Below, one piece after another: positions 54,084-63,161 of a stretch of 64,000 bases of DNA. Below the pieces are notes generated by a model. It searched no databases, was not told the origin of the DNA, and was given only the letters and a program-made list of their open reading frames with translations. The translations under genes were made by a program, and so were the position numbers. The stretch comes from Roseovarius aestuarii (GTDB taxonomy: Bacteria; Pseudomonadota; Alphaproteobacteria; Rhodobacterales; Rhodobacteraceae): the NCBI GenBank assembly GCA_027214255.1, contig JAPWHL010000017.1, positions 1 through 64,000 on the forward strand, in the 5' to 3' direction. The stretch's first letter is position 1. Each line of letters begins with the position of its first letter.

Positions 54084-56129
54084 ATGACCAAAGACCCGCT
54101 TTTGCAGCCTTATCAACTCAAACACCTGACACTGAAAAACCGGATCATGACCACAAGTCACGAACCGGCCTATCCCGAAGACGGTATGCCCAAAGAGCGC
54201 TATGCCGCCTATCATGCCGAGCGCGCAAAGGCCGGTGTGGCACTGGCAATGACGGCGGGATCTGCCGCTGTGTCCAAAGACAGCCCGCCGGTGTTCAACA
54301 ACGTGCTGGCCTACAAGGATGAGGTGGTGCCGTGGATTCAGAACCTGACGGATGGGTGCCACGAGCACGGCTGCGCCGTGATGATCCAGTTGACGCATTT
54401 GGGGCGGCGGACGAATTGGAACAAAGGCGACTGGCTGCCTTCGGTGTCCTCCAGCAAGCATCGCGAACCTGCACACCGGGCCTATCCCAAACTTCTGGAA
54501 GATTGGGATATCGAGCGGATCATCACTGATTTCGCGGATGCTGCCGAGCGCATGAAAGCGGGCGGAATGGACGGGATCGAAATTCAGGCCTACGGGCATT
54601 TGGTGGATCAATTGTGGTCGCCTTTGACCAACGATCTGACGGGGCCATATGGGGGTGATACGTTGGAAAACCGTCTGCGGTTTCCGATGGATGTGCTGTC
54701 TGCGATCCGCAAACGGGTTGGCGAGGATTTCATCGTGGGCATCCGTTATACGGCGGATGAAGTGCAAAAGGGCGGTATCGACGCTATCGAAGGTATCGAA
54801 ATTTCCAAACGTCTGGCTGCGTCAGGTCTTGTCGATTTTCTGAACGTGATCCGGGGGCGCATCCATACCGACCCGGCGATGACTGACGTGATCCCGGTGC
54901 AGGGCATGGCCAGTGCGCCGCATCTGGATTTTGCGGGTGAGGTGCGCCGCGCCACCGGAATGCCCACCTTTCACGCGGCGCGCATCCCCGATGTCGCCAC
55001 CGCGCGCCACGCGATAGCGGATGGCCTGTTGGATATGGTTGGTATGACGCGCGCGCATATGGCCGACCCGCATGTCGTGCGCAAAATCATGGAAGGGCGC
55101 GAGGATGATATCCGCCCCTGTGTCGGGGCGACCTTCTGTCTGGACCGGATTTACCAAGGGGGCGAGGCGTTGTGCCTGCATAACGCGGCAACGGGGCGCG
55201 AATTGACCATGCCGCATGACATTCCCCCTGCGGGCAGTCCCAAAAAGGTGGTGATCATCGGCGCGGGACCGGCCGGATTGGAGGCCGCGCGTGTCGCCTC
55301 CGAGCGGGGCCATGATGTCACCGTCTTCGAGGCGGCCGCCGATCCCGGCGGGCAGGTGCGCCTGACGGCACAAACCCCGCGGCGGCGTGAGATGATTGGC
55401 ATCATCGATTGGCGCATGGCGCAATGCGCGGCCCGCGATGTGACCTTTCATTTCAACACTCTGGCCGAGGTCGCAGATGTAACAGCCCTGAAACCGGATG
55501 TGGTGATTGTCGCAACAGGTGGCCTACCCAATACAGAACTGTTTGAAAAAGGCCGGGACGAGCCGCATGTCGTCTCGGCGTGGGATATCATCTCGGGGGA
55601 TGTGAAACCCGCCGAGTCCATTCTGATCTATGACGAAAGCGGCGACCATCCGGCCCTTCAGGCCGCCGAGGTGGCCATTGCTGCGGGTGCCAAAGTCGAG
55701 GTGATGACGCCGGACCGTACATTCTCGCCCGAGATCATGGCGATGAATCTGGTGCCGTACATGCGCAGTCTGCAAGGCAAGGGCGTTCAGTTTACCGTCA
55801 CCCGGCGTCTGATGGGGGTGGCGCAGGATGGCAACAAGCTGACCGCGACCATCGGCACGGATTACAGTGATCTGACCGAAAAGTCCGAATACGATCAGGT
55901 GGTTGTCAATTATGGCACGCTGCCTTTGGATGACCTGTATTTTGAGCTGAAGCCGCTGTCATCCAATGGTGGGGCCGTTGATCATGATGCGCTGATTGCA
56001 GGGCGCGCTCAGTCGATTATCCGCAATCCCGAAGGCGTGTTTCAACTGTTCCGTATCGGGGATGCGGTATCGGCGCGCAACACGCATGCGGCGATCTATG
56101 ATGCGCTGCGGCTGGTAAAGGATATCTGA
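54084..56129 (+). CDS. Trimethylamine-dehydrogenase-like NADH:flavin oxidoreductase (copy 1)
   Basis: A 681-residue protein: old-yellow-enzyme TIM barrel with FMN (residues 1-345), an Fe-S segment, and a FAD/NAD(P)-type domain from 387 (VVIIGAGPAGLEAARVA). Relatives include trimethylamine and histamine dehydrogenases and stachydrine/N-methylproline demethylases. The Fe-S motif is degenerate: C346-V-G-A349-T-F-C352-x11-C364, with Ala where the second Cys ligand is expected. The ATG at 54084 gives the usual family start; the frame from 53994 is rejected. It begins a three-gene operon under the TetR regulator. Confidence 0.9.
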   Translation: MTKDPLLQPYQLKHLTLKNRIMTTSHEPAYPEDGMPKERYAAYHAERAKAGVALAMTAGSAAVSKDSPPVFNNVLAYKDEVVPWIQNLTDGCHEHGCAVMIQLTHLGRRTNWNKGDWLPSVSSSKHREPAHRAYPKLLEDWDIERIITDFADAAERMKAGGMDGIEIQAYGHLVDQLWSPLTNDLTGPYGGDTLENRLRFPMDVLSAIRKRVGEDFIVGIRYTADEVQKGGIDAIEGIEISKRLAASGLVDFLNVIRGRIHTDPAMTDVIPVQGMASAPHLDFAGEVRRATGMPTFHAARIPDVATARHAIADGLLDMVGMTRAHMADPHVVRKIMEGREDDIRPCVGATFCLDRIYQGGEALCLHNAATGRELTMPHDIPPAGSPKKVVIIGAGPAGLEAARVASERGHDVTVFEAAADPGGQVRLTAQTPRRREMIGIIDWRMAQCAARDVTFHFNTLAEVADVTALKPDVVIVATGGLPNTELFEKGRDEPHVVSAWDIISGDVKPAESILIYDESGDHPALQAAEVAIAAGAKVEVMTPDRTFSPEIMAMNLVPYMRSLQGKGVQFTVTRRLMGVAQDGNKLTATIGTDYSDLTEKSEYDQVVVNYGTLPLDDLYFELKPLSSNGGAVDHDALIAGRAQSIIRNPEGVFQLFRIGDAVSARNTHAAIYDALRLVKDI

Positions 56130-56130
56130 C

Positions 56131-56862
56131 ATGAACATCGGTTTTATCGGCACTGGCACCATTGCGTCGGCTGTGGTCGAGGGCATTGCAGGTGACGGGC
56201 ACGTCATCGCAGTTTCTAAGCGCAGCGCGGCCCATTCTGCCCGACTGGCTGGCGCTTTTCCGAACGTTACCGCGCAGGACAATCAAACGGTTGTCGATCA
56301 AAGCGACGTGATTTTTGTCGGGCTGATGGCCGAGGCGGCGGGTGACATCCTCGGGGCGCTGACCTTTCGCGCAGATCAACGGATCGTGTCCCTGATGGCC
56401 GGGGCCAGTTTGGCCGAGGTGGCGGATATGGTCGCCCCGGCCACCGCGACGACAATTATGATCCCTTTCCCCGGTATCGCGCTGGGCGGCTCACCCTTTA
56501 TGGGATACGGTGATACCGACCTGTTGGAGGGTCTGTTTGGCGCACGCAACACCCTGTTTGCATTGCAATCCGAGGCTGAATTGACCGCGTATAACTGCGC
56601 GCAGGCTGTGCTGTCACCTGCGGTTCGAATGGCCAATGATGCGGCTGACTGGTTGGGGGCGCGGGTTAGCGACCCGGCGCAGGGCGAGGCGTTCTTGCGC
56701 GCGTTGGTCGGGTCCAGTTTGATGGGAGGAGACTGTGCGTCGCTACTGGCTGCTTTGGACACGCCGGGTGGGTACAATCAACGGCTGCGCAACCATATGA
56801 CCGACAGCGGCATGAGCGCGACATTGGCGGAGGGTTTGAACCGGTTGGAGCGAGAAGAATGA
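56131..56862 (+). CDS. Pyrroline-5-carboxylate reductase-like protein
   Basis: A 243-residue NAD(P)-dependent protein with an N-terminal Rossmann motif NIGFIGTGTIASAVVEGIA and a C-terminal helical half like ProC (LLAALDTPGGYNQRLRNHMT). Shorter than ProC (about 270) and with the VTSPGGTT motif of ProC changed to DTPGGYN, so it is a ProC-like paralogue and not the biosynthetic enzyme. Placed between two demethylase-like flavoproteins (1-base gap before, 4-base overlap after), it probably reduces a cyclic or open imine made in the pathway. Confidence 0.82.
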   Translation: MNIGFIGTGTIASAVVEGIAGDGHVIAVSKRSAAHSARLAGAFPNVTAQDNQTVVDQSDVIFVGLMAEAAGDILGALTFRADQRIVSLMAGASLAEVADMVAPATATTIMIPFPGIALGGSPFMGYGDTDLLEGLFGARNTLFALQSEAELTAYNCAQAVLSPAVRMANDAADWLGARVSDPAQGEAFLRALVGSSLMGGDCASLLAALDTPGGYNQRLRNHMTDSGMSATLAEGLNRLEREE

Positions 56863-58838
56863 GTTTTTCACATATCTTCAAGCCGATCCAGCTACGTCAC
56901 AAAACCTTAAAAAATCGCGTAGTTTTCGGCGCGCATACCACCAACATGGCCGATGGCGGTCTGCCCGGCGCACAACATCTGGGCTATTACCTTGAACGTG
57001 CGATGGGGGGGGCGGCGATGATCGTGGTCGAGCCCGTGCCGGTCCACCCCGCGACTGTTTTGACGCGCGGAAATTTCCGCCCTTCCTGTGACAGTGTGAT
57101 CCCGCATTTCGCAAAGATTACAAAAGCCTGTCAGGCGCATGGTACGGTAATGATCCAACAGTTGTATCATGTCGGCGCACATGGCGATTCTGACAATTCG
57201 TGGCACGCGCATTGGTCGCCTTCGGGTGGGCCCAGCTATCATGACAGCGACGGTAGCCATGAAATGAGCGAGGCTGAAATCGAAGAAACGATTGACGGCT
57301 TTGTGCAGGCCGCGATCCGCTGTCAAAAGGCCGGATTTGACGGTGTCGAAGTCTGGGCGGCCTATCATGGGCTGCTGGATCAGTTTTGGACCCCCTTTTC
57401 CAATCAACGTACAGATAGGTGGGGCGGCAGTCTGGAAAATCGCACGCGTGCGTCCCGTGAGGTTCTGACACGTATCCGTGCGGCCTGTGGCGAGGATTTC
57501 ATTATTGGTCTGGCGGTCAATGACGAACCCGATGTCGAGGTCGCGCTAAGTGTCGCGCAAACTGCTGAAATCGTGGCCATGCACGACGCCGAAGGTCTTA
57601 TGGATTACGTGACATGCGGCTCGGGGGGGTATTTTGACTTTTACAAAATCATCCCGGCGTTTGTGTATGGTGAAAAACTGGGCGTTGATTTGGCCGAGAC
57701 ATTGAAAGGCGTGGTGAAAAACGCGCTTGTGACGGCAGAAAGCCATATCAGAACGCCCGAGAACGCCAATACGGTTCTAGGGGCGGGGCAGGCGGATCTG
57801 GTCTCGATCGTGCGCGGACAAATCGCGGATCCGCATTTGGTGGCCAAGGCAGAGGCAGGGCGCGAGGGTGATATTCGCGGCTGTATTTCATGTAATCAGC
57901 AATGCTGGGGCAGGCGCAGCCGGGATTACTATATTTCATGCCTGATCAATCCGTCGGCGGGCCATGAATATCTGTGGGGTGGGGATCGTTTCACAGCCAC
58001 AATCGCGCCGAAATCGGTGCTGGTGGTCGGTGGCGGCCCTGCGGGGTTGGAGGCCGCGCGCGTCGCCGCCGAGCGGGGGCACGAGGTGACACTGGCCGAG
58101 GCCGGGCCGGATCTGGGCGGGCAGTTCCGTCTGGCCGGATTACAGCCGCGACGGGGGCAAATCACGGAATTGCTGGGCTGGTATCAGCGACAACTGGATG
58201 GGCTGGGGGTTGACCTGCGGTTCAACACTTACATGGACACCGATGAGATCGTGGCGCATGGGGCCGATCACGTGGTTCTTGCCACCGGATCGTTGCCCGC
58301 TGAAACGGGGTTCCAAAAGGCACTGCCGCGTCACGCGACCTTGCCAGGGATTGCGCTTGGCGCGGTTTGGTCCGTCGAGGACGTGATGATGCGCGTTGCG
58401 CGTCCGGGTGCGCATGTGATCGTTTTGGACGAAGGCGGTAACTGGCGGGGGTGTGGCACCGCTTGGCGGCTGGCCGAGGACGGTCATAAGGTGACGCTGA
58501 TCACGCCTGACGCGTTGGTGGGCAAAGAACTTCAACGTTCGGCCACGGATTGGCCCTTGCGGCGTGCACTGGCGCTGTTGGGCGTGACCTTTATGACCGA
58601 TACGGCGATTGCAGAATGGGGGGGCAACGGGGCCATGGTGCAATGTCTGTTGACTGGTCGGACGCAATACATAAAGGCGGATGCGCTGGTTATGGCGACA
58701 ACCAATGTCGCCAATGCAGACCTGCGCGGCACGCTATCTGACCATGGCATAGATGCGGCCTTGATCGGGGATGCGAACACGGCGCGCAATGCGGCCTATG
58801 CCATTTTTGAAGGGCGTAAACTGGCGCTGACGCTCTGA
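56859..58838 (+). CDS. Trimethylamine-dehydrogenase-like NADH:flavin oxidoreductase (copy 2)
   Basis: A 659-residue paralogue of the copy at 54084 with the same domain order: FMN barrel, Fe-S segment, and FAD/NAD(P) domain (VLVVGGGPAGLEAARVAAER). Here the iron-sulfur motif is complete (CISCNQQCWGRRSRDYYISC, spacing C-x2-C-x3-C-x11-C). Two successive N-methyl groups, or a substrate and its product, could be handled by the pair. Its start overlaps the ProC-like gene by 4 bases. Confidence 0.9.
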   Translation: MSFSHIFKPIQLRHKTLKNRVVFGAHTTNMADGGLPGAQHLGYYLERAMGGAAMIVVEPVPVHPATVLTRGNFRPSCDSVIPHFAKITKACQAHGTVMIQQLYHVGAHGDSDNSWHAHWSPSGGPSYHDSDGSHEMSEAEIEETIDGFVQAAIRCQKAGFDGVEVWAAYHGLLDQFWTPFSNQRTDRWGGSLENRTRASREVLTRIRAACGEDFIIGLAVNDEPDVEVALSVAQTAEIVAMHDAEGLMDYVTCGSGGYFDFYKIIPAFVYGEKLGVDLAETLKGVVKNALVTAESHIRTPENANTVLGAGQADLVSIVRGQIADPHLVAKAEAGREGDIRGCISCNQQCWGRRSRDYYISCLINPSAGHEYLWGGDRFTATIAPKSVLVVGGGPAGLEAARVAAERGHEVTLAEAGPDLGGQFRLAGLQPRRGQITELLGWYQRQLDGLGVDLRFNTYMDTDEIVAHGADHVVLATGSLPAETGFQKALPRHATLPGIALGAVWSVEDVMMRVARPGAHVIVLDEGGNWRGCGTAWRLAEDGHKVTLITPDALVGKELQRSATDWPLRRALALLGVTFMTDTAIAEWGGNGAMVQCLLTGRTQYIKADALVMATTNVANADLRGTLSDHGIDAALIGDANTARNAAYAIFEGRKLALTL

Positions 58839-59144
58839 CGTTTTTGCGGGCCTGCGTTAGCGCAATTGACATGCGTCGCTTGCGTACCTACCTTTTCTAT
58901 TATGAAGGTACACGCAGATCATTTTCGATTTCGCCTGCTGACCCGCCCGTAGCCCCGGGCGGCATGGGCGCGTCTGCGCCTGACCAGCCTCCGGGGCCCT
59001 CCACCGCGTACATCTGAACTCTTAAAGATATGCCCGTCTGGCCACAGTCCGGCCAAGGCCATCGCCGGATGGGCTCCATATCGAACAAGTTCAACCCTCT
59101 CGTTCTCAACTTTACCAATCGCTTGATCATAAGGATGCAGGCAT
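58839..59144. other. Intergenic region before rnk
   Basis: 306 bases without a recognised gene. A stem CCGCCCG/CGGGCGG (58943-58962) may end the flavoprotein transcript, though no T-run follows. TTGACA at 58866-58871 is an isolated -35-like match. A minus-strand frame ending at 58900 has no support. Confidence 0.45.
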
Positions 59145-59597
59145 ATGACATCTCAGACACTGAACCCCGTCAAAAAGCGGAGCGGGCGAGCACCCAAAGT
59201 GGTGATCAGCGAGGCCGAGCTTAATCATATCGAGGCACTGGCCGAAGGCGCGTATCAGCGCAACCCGACGTTGGCGGACCGTCTGCTGGAAGAGCTGAGC
59301 CGTGCGCGCATCGTCAAGGCAGCCAAAATGCCCGAAAACGTGGTGTCGATGGGCAGCCACGTGGTTTATCGCGATGAAACTACGGGCCAGGAGACATCCA
59401 TCACACTGGTCTATCCGGAGCATGCGGATATCGCCCGTCAGCGCGTTTCGTTGATGACACCAATCGGTGTGTCACTGTTGGGCCTTTCCGAGGGGGCGGT
59501 TTTTGACTGGAATACGCGGGATAATGAACGCCGGACGCTGACAGTGATCCGTGTGCGCCAGCCTGCGGCGGCCGACACGCCGGTTGCCGGAACGTAA
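59145..59597 (+). CDS. rnk: Regulator of nucleoside diphosphate kinase (Rnk, GreA/GreB-like)
   Basis: A 150-residue Rnk-type protein: short N-terminal helical part (VVISEAELNHIEALAEGAYQ) and a C-terminal GreA/GreB FKBP-like domain (VVYRDETTGQETSITLVYPE, ISLLGLSEG-like SLLGLSEGAVFDW). Rnk proteins bind RNA polymerase but lack the cleavage activity of Gre factors because the coiled coil is short. AAGGATG precedes the ATG. Single gene, separate from the polyketide synthase operon. Confidence 0.9.
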   Translation: MTSQTLNPVKKRSGRAPKVVISEAELNHIEALAEGAYQRNPTLADRLLEELSRARIVKAAKMPENVVSMGSHVVYRDETTGQETSITLVYPEHADIARQRVSLMTPIGVSLLGLSEGAVFDWNTRDNERRTLTVIRVRQPAAADTPVAGT

Positions 59598-59715
59598 GCG
59601 GCGCTGTAACGGCGTAGTTGATTTACCTGTTGGTTTTCTTCCGGTCGGTTTACATTAGGAACTGACCGGGACTGACCGTCTAACAGATCAGACCTTGACC
59701 AGAATAGGATCTGAT

Positions 59716-60780
59716 ATGTCTGTTTATTTGCATGGTCTGTCGACGACACTTCCGCCACATTGCCTTGAACAACGCGATGTCGAATCTCGCGCCACGGATC
59801 TGTTTGCCGGAAAATACCCGCAGTTTGCCCGCCTTTCGCGGACCTTTCGAACCTCAGGGGTTGAACGGCGGTACTCTGTTGTGCCGCTGGAATGGTTCAT
59901 GGTCGATCACGGATGGAATTCCCGCTCGGACGCTTATCTGGCCGGGGCCAAGGCATTGTTCATTCAGGCGGTCGACGCAGCCTTGCAGGACGCCGGGTGG
60001 AGCGCTGGCGAGGTTGATTGTGTGGTCACGGTTTCTTCAACGGGTATCGCGACACCGACGCTGGATGCGCAAGTATTCACACAGGTCGGATTTCGCCGCG
60101 ATATCATGCGCGTGCCTGTCTTTGGGCTGGGCTGTGCAGGGGGCGTGACGGGCCTGTCGATCGCGCAGGCATTGTCAAGCGCCAAGCCAAACGCAAAGGT
60201 GTTGTTGGTCGTGGTCGAGGCCTGTTCCCTGTCGTTTCGCGCAGATCGTTTGCAAAAGGCGGATATCATCGCGGCAGTCCTGTTTGGCGACGGGGCTGCT
60301 GCGGCCTGCCTGAGCGGTGCCAAACCGAATACGCGACAGGTGGTCACGCTGGGGCGCGGGCATCAGACGCTGTGGCCTGATACGCTGAACATCATGGGGT
60401 GGGATGTGGATGATACCGGGCTGGGCGTTGTGTTTGATCGCTCAATCCCCGAATTCGTTCGGACCGAGTTTGCGCAGGCGACCACGGGTGCTTTGCACGC
60501 GACGGGCCTGAGCCATCAAGAGATTGACCGATATGTTTGTCATCCCGGTGGCGCCAAGGTGGTGGCTGCAATCGAGGAGGCGCTGCTCCTTCCAGCGCTC
60601 GACCTTCAAGCCGAGAGGGACGTTCTGCGCGACTATGGCAACATGTCGGCCCCCACTGTTTTATTCGTTCTGAAACAGGTGTTGAGCACGGGCGCTAGGG
60701 GGCAGATGATGGCCTGCGCATTAGGGCCGGGTTTCACCGCGTCCTACCTGCCGCTTTACGTTGGTGAGGGCACGCGATGA
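59716..60780 (+). CDS. Type III polyketide synthase (chalcone synthase-like)
   Basis: A 354-residue thiolase-fold enzyme. The catalytic triad is in place: C140 in GLGCAGG, H276 in YVCHPGGAKV and N309 in DYGNMSAPTVLF. Bacterial relatives condense malonyl-CoA onto fatty acyl or acetyl starters to make alkylresorcinols, pyrones or tetrahydroxynaphthalene. The partner gene is an ICMT-like methyltransferase (4-base overlap), the arrangement of phenolic-lipid operons such as srsAB of Streptomyces, so a methylated alkylresorcinol or pyrone is the best guess. AGGA precedes the chosen ATG. Confidence 0.9.
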   Translation: MSVYLHGLSTTLPPHCLEQRDVESRATDLFAGKYPQFARLSRTFRTSGVERRYSVVPLEWFMVDHGWNSRSDAYLAGAKALFIQAVDAALQDAGWSAGEVDCVVTVSSTGIATPTLDAQVFTQVGFRRDIMRVPVFGLGCAGGVTGLSIAQALSSAKPNAKVLLVVVEACSLSFRADRLQKADIIAAVLFGDGAAAACLSGAKPNTRQVVTLGRGHQTLWPDTLNIMGWDVDDTGLGVVFDRSIPEFVRTEFAQATTGALHATGLSHQEIDRYVCHPGGAKVVAAIEEALLLPALDLQAERDVLRDYGNMSAPTVLFVLKQVLSTGARGQMMACALGPGFTASYLPLYVGEGTR

Positions 60781-61277
60781 TGGCGCTGGCCCCGGTGGTT
60801 TTTTTGGCTTTTATTGTTGCTCAACGGTTAAGCGAGCTGGTGATCGCACGTCGCAATACCGCGCGGCTTCTGGCCGAAGGTGCGTATGAGGTGGGTGCGG
60901 CACACTATCCGGTTATGGTTGCGATGCACTGCTTGTGGATCGTGTGCTTGGTTGTGTTTGGCTACGATCAAACGGTCTTTTACGGATGGCTGGTCGTGTT
61001 CGCGGTCTTGCAGGTGTTGCGGGTCTGGATTCTGGCAACGTTGGGGCGACGCTGGACGACTCGTATTATCGTATTGCCAGAACCTTTAGTCGCGGGCGGC
61101 CCGTTTCGATATTTCAAACATCCCAATTACATTCTGGTCGTGGCCGAGATCATCGTCGCGCCGATGGTATTGGGTTTGCTATGGGTCGCTGTGATCTTCA
61201 CTTTGTTGAATGCAGCGATGCTGTGGGTGCGTATCGGCGTCGAAGATCGGGCGCTGGCCCCGTTGCGGAAAACCTGA
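60777..61277 (+). CDS. ICMT-like integral membrane methyltransferase
   Basis: A 166-residue membrane protein with about four helices and the C-terminal isoprenylcysteine carboxyl methyltransferase motif GGPFRYFKHPNYILVVAE, followed by ...EDRALAPLR near the end, which binds S-adenosylmethionine. Since bacteria lack prenylated CaaX proteins and the gene overlaps the type III polyketide synthase, it most likely methylates the hydroxyl of the polyketide product, as SrsB does with phenolic lipids. Confidence 0.87.
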   Translation: MMALAPVVFLAFIVAQRLSELVIARRNTARLLAEGAYEVGAAHYPVMVAMHCLWIVCLVVFGYDQTVFYGWLVVFAVLQVLRVWILATLGRRWTTRIIVLPEPLVAGGPFRYFKHPNYILVVAEIIVAPMVLGLLWVAVIFTLLNAAMLWVRIGVEDRALAPLRKT

Positions 61278-61504
61278 CCGTCTCGGGGGTGGGGCGAGCG
61301 TTGCCAAAGGGCCCGTGCGCCCTGATATAAGGGCTCGCGCGGTTCCGTCGGTGACGATCTCTAGGCGGTGTTTGACCCGGTGACGTCCTGCCGGGTGATC
61401 TGTGTGAAGGGGTATATATTCAGGACATATCTTGTGGCGATCGGCATTCTATGAGTAATTGAGCGGCACGCCGCGCAAGCGGACAATACTGAAAGACCCC
61501 TATC

Positions 61505-62704
61505 ATGGCTGTTGTTACACGTACTGGAACCCATCTGTCTGTTTTGGCTGTGTTGGGTGTTTGCCACCTGCTGAACGATATGATGCAATCCTTGATTCCT
61601 GCATCCTATCCGATCCTCAAGGACGCCTACGGTCTGGACTTTGTCCAGATTGGAATGATCACCCTGACGTTCCAATTGGCCGGATCGTTGTTGCAGCCCG
61701 TGGCGGGCATGGTGACTGATCGTCGCCCCGCCCCCTATTCGCCGGTCGTGGGAATGATGTTCACCCTGTCGGGATTGGTCAGCCTTGCTTTTGCGCACAG
61801 CTATGCGGTCATCCTGATTTCGGTGGCCTTGATCGGTATCGGGTCGTCCATTTTCCATCCCGAAGCAACGCGGATGGCGCGTTATGCCGCCGGAGGACGA
61901 CAGGGGCTGGCACAGGGTATCTTTCAGGTTGGTGGGCAGGCGGGCGGCGCGCTGGGCCCGGTGTTTGCAGCCTTGATCATCGTGCCTTGGGGACAGCCCA
62001 GTCTTGCGTGGTTTGCGGTCAGTGCACTTCTGGCGATGATGTTGTTGACGTGGATCGGCAGCAAGCAACGCCAGTTAAGCGCAGAATTTGCGTCAATGCG
62101 TGCGCGTGCCAAAACAGGCGCTGAAACCGCCAGTCATGCCCCGCGAACCATCGCTATCGGCCTTGTCGTGCTGACTGTGCTGATGTTTGCCAAGAACGCG
62201 TATGGCGAAAGCTTCCGCTCGTTCTATACGTTCTATCTGATCGAGCGGTTCGGCCTGACGATCCCGGCCTCGCAACTGATGTTGTTTGTGTTTTTGTTGG
62301 CGGCGGCCGTGGGCGTGCTGATTGGCGGGATGCTTGGCGATCGGATCGGACGTTATCGGATTATCTGGATTTCGGTGCTGGGGCCGTTGCCGCTGACGCT
62401 GATCCTGCCTTATGCGGATCTGTTTTGGACCGGGGTTTTGACCATCATGATCAATTTGATCATGGCCAGCGCGTTTGCGTCGATATTGATCTATGCGATG
62501 GATTTGTTGCCCAATCGGATCGGCCTGATCGGGGGGCTGTTTTACGGGTTGAACTTTGGCTTGGCAGGGGTGGCTGCGGCCTGTTTAGGTGTGCTGGCGG
62601 ACACGTATGGTGTCGAGGCAGTGTATCGAATTTGTTCGTTCCTGCCGCTTGTCGGGTTGCTGGCATGGTTTTTGCCACGCATTGACGAAGGAACGGGGCG
62701 CTAG
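61505..62704 (+). CDS. MFS transporter, fosmidomycin-resistance (Fsr) like
   Basis: A 399-residue major facilitator with 12 predicted helices. The N-terminal LAVLGVCHLLNDMMQSLIPA and GSSIFHPEATRMARYAAGG are hallmarks of the Fsr group, and GDRIGRYRI is the second-half copy of MFS motif A. Such proteins export small molecules by proton antiport. It lies 227 bases after the methyltransferase gene; whether it exports the polyketide is open. Confidence 0.88.
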   Translation: MAVVTRTGTHLSVLAVLGVCHLLNDMMQSLIPASYPILKDAYGLDFVQIGMITLTFQLAGSLLQPVAGMVTDRRPAPYSPVVGMMFTLSGLVSLAFAHSYAVILISVALIGIGSSIFHPEATRMARYAAGGRQGLAQGIFQVGGQAGGALGPVFAALIIVPWGQPSLAWFAVSALLAMMLLTWIGSKQRQLSAEFASMRARAKTGAETASHAPRTIAIGLVVLTVLMFAKNAYGESFRSFYTFYLIERFGLTIPASQLMLFVFLLAAAVGVLIGGMLGDRIGRYRIIWISVLGPLPLTLILPYADLFWTGVLTIMINLIMASAFASILIYAMDLLPNRIGLIGGLFYGLNFGLAGVAAACLGVLADTYGVEAVYRICSFLPLVGLLAWFLPRIDEGTGR

Positions 62705-62807
62705 GCAGACATCCAAACCGTTTTGCGAATAATCTGGGAGCCTGAATTTCCCGGAAAACGCTAGCCGCGCGAAACCCATGATTTCATGGCTGGCGCATTC
62801 CTTGTCT

Positions 62808-62831
62808 AAGTGGTATTTGAAATGCGCATTT
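62808..62831. promoter_or_regulatory. NsrR-like box upstream of the NO module
   Basis: AAGTGGTATTT-G-AAATGCGCATT (62808-62830) matches the 11-1-11 NsrR site AAGATGYATTT-N-AAATRCATCTT in 17 of 22 positions as I recall the consensus; the right half forms a perfect palindrome AAATGCGCATTT. It ends 16 bases before the first gene of an operon that encodes NsrR itself. Confidence 0.6.
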
Positions 62832-62846
62832 AGCGAAGGACTCCGG

Positions 62847-63161
62847 ATGACAAAGGCGCATATGACACAGATAGACATCGGCCCGGATCAGACCAGAATT
62901 GATGCTGGCATTGTCGCCAAGGCCCTGAAAATGACCCCGCAAGCGTTGCAACTGGCGATGCGTGATGGTGTCGTTACTAGCCAGTTTGAAACGGGAACGG
63001 GTGATGATGCGGGCCGGATACGTTTGACTTTTTATTCCCCCAATCGGCGCGCCCGGATCACTGCGGATACCAACGGCGCGATCCTGTCGTGTACGGCAGT
63101 CGACTACGTGCGTCCAACCTCGCGCGCGCCGTCGCCCAAGGTCAACGGGGCCAGAACATGA
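62847..63161 (+). CDS. DUF6522-like small protein
   Basis: A 104-residue protein of unknown function; the IDIGPDQTRIDAGIVAKALK and RLTFYSPNRRARITADTNG stretches resemble DUF6522 proteins of alphaproteobacteria. No metal motif is evident; the single Cys is in GAILSCTAVDY. The ATG at 62847 has GAAGGA seven bases before it; the frame opens at 62778. Its stop overlaps the haemoglobin start by 4 bases, so it is tied to nitric-oxide or haem-related physiology. Confidence 0.72.
   Translation: MTKAHMTQIDIGPDQTRIDAGIVAKALKMTPQALQLAMRDGVVTSQFETGTGDDAGRIRLTFYSPNRRARITADTNGAILSCTAVDYVRPTSRAPSPKVNGART

Noticed and set aside
58900-59160. 86-codon minus-strand frame upstream of rnk
   Set aside because: No family, no convincing ribosome site, and it overlaps the rnk leader; treated as non-coding.
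61361-62068. 235-codon minus-strand frame overlapping the MFS gene
   Set aside because: Entirely antisense to the start of a clear 12-helix transporter and without recognisable features.
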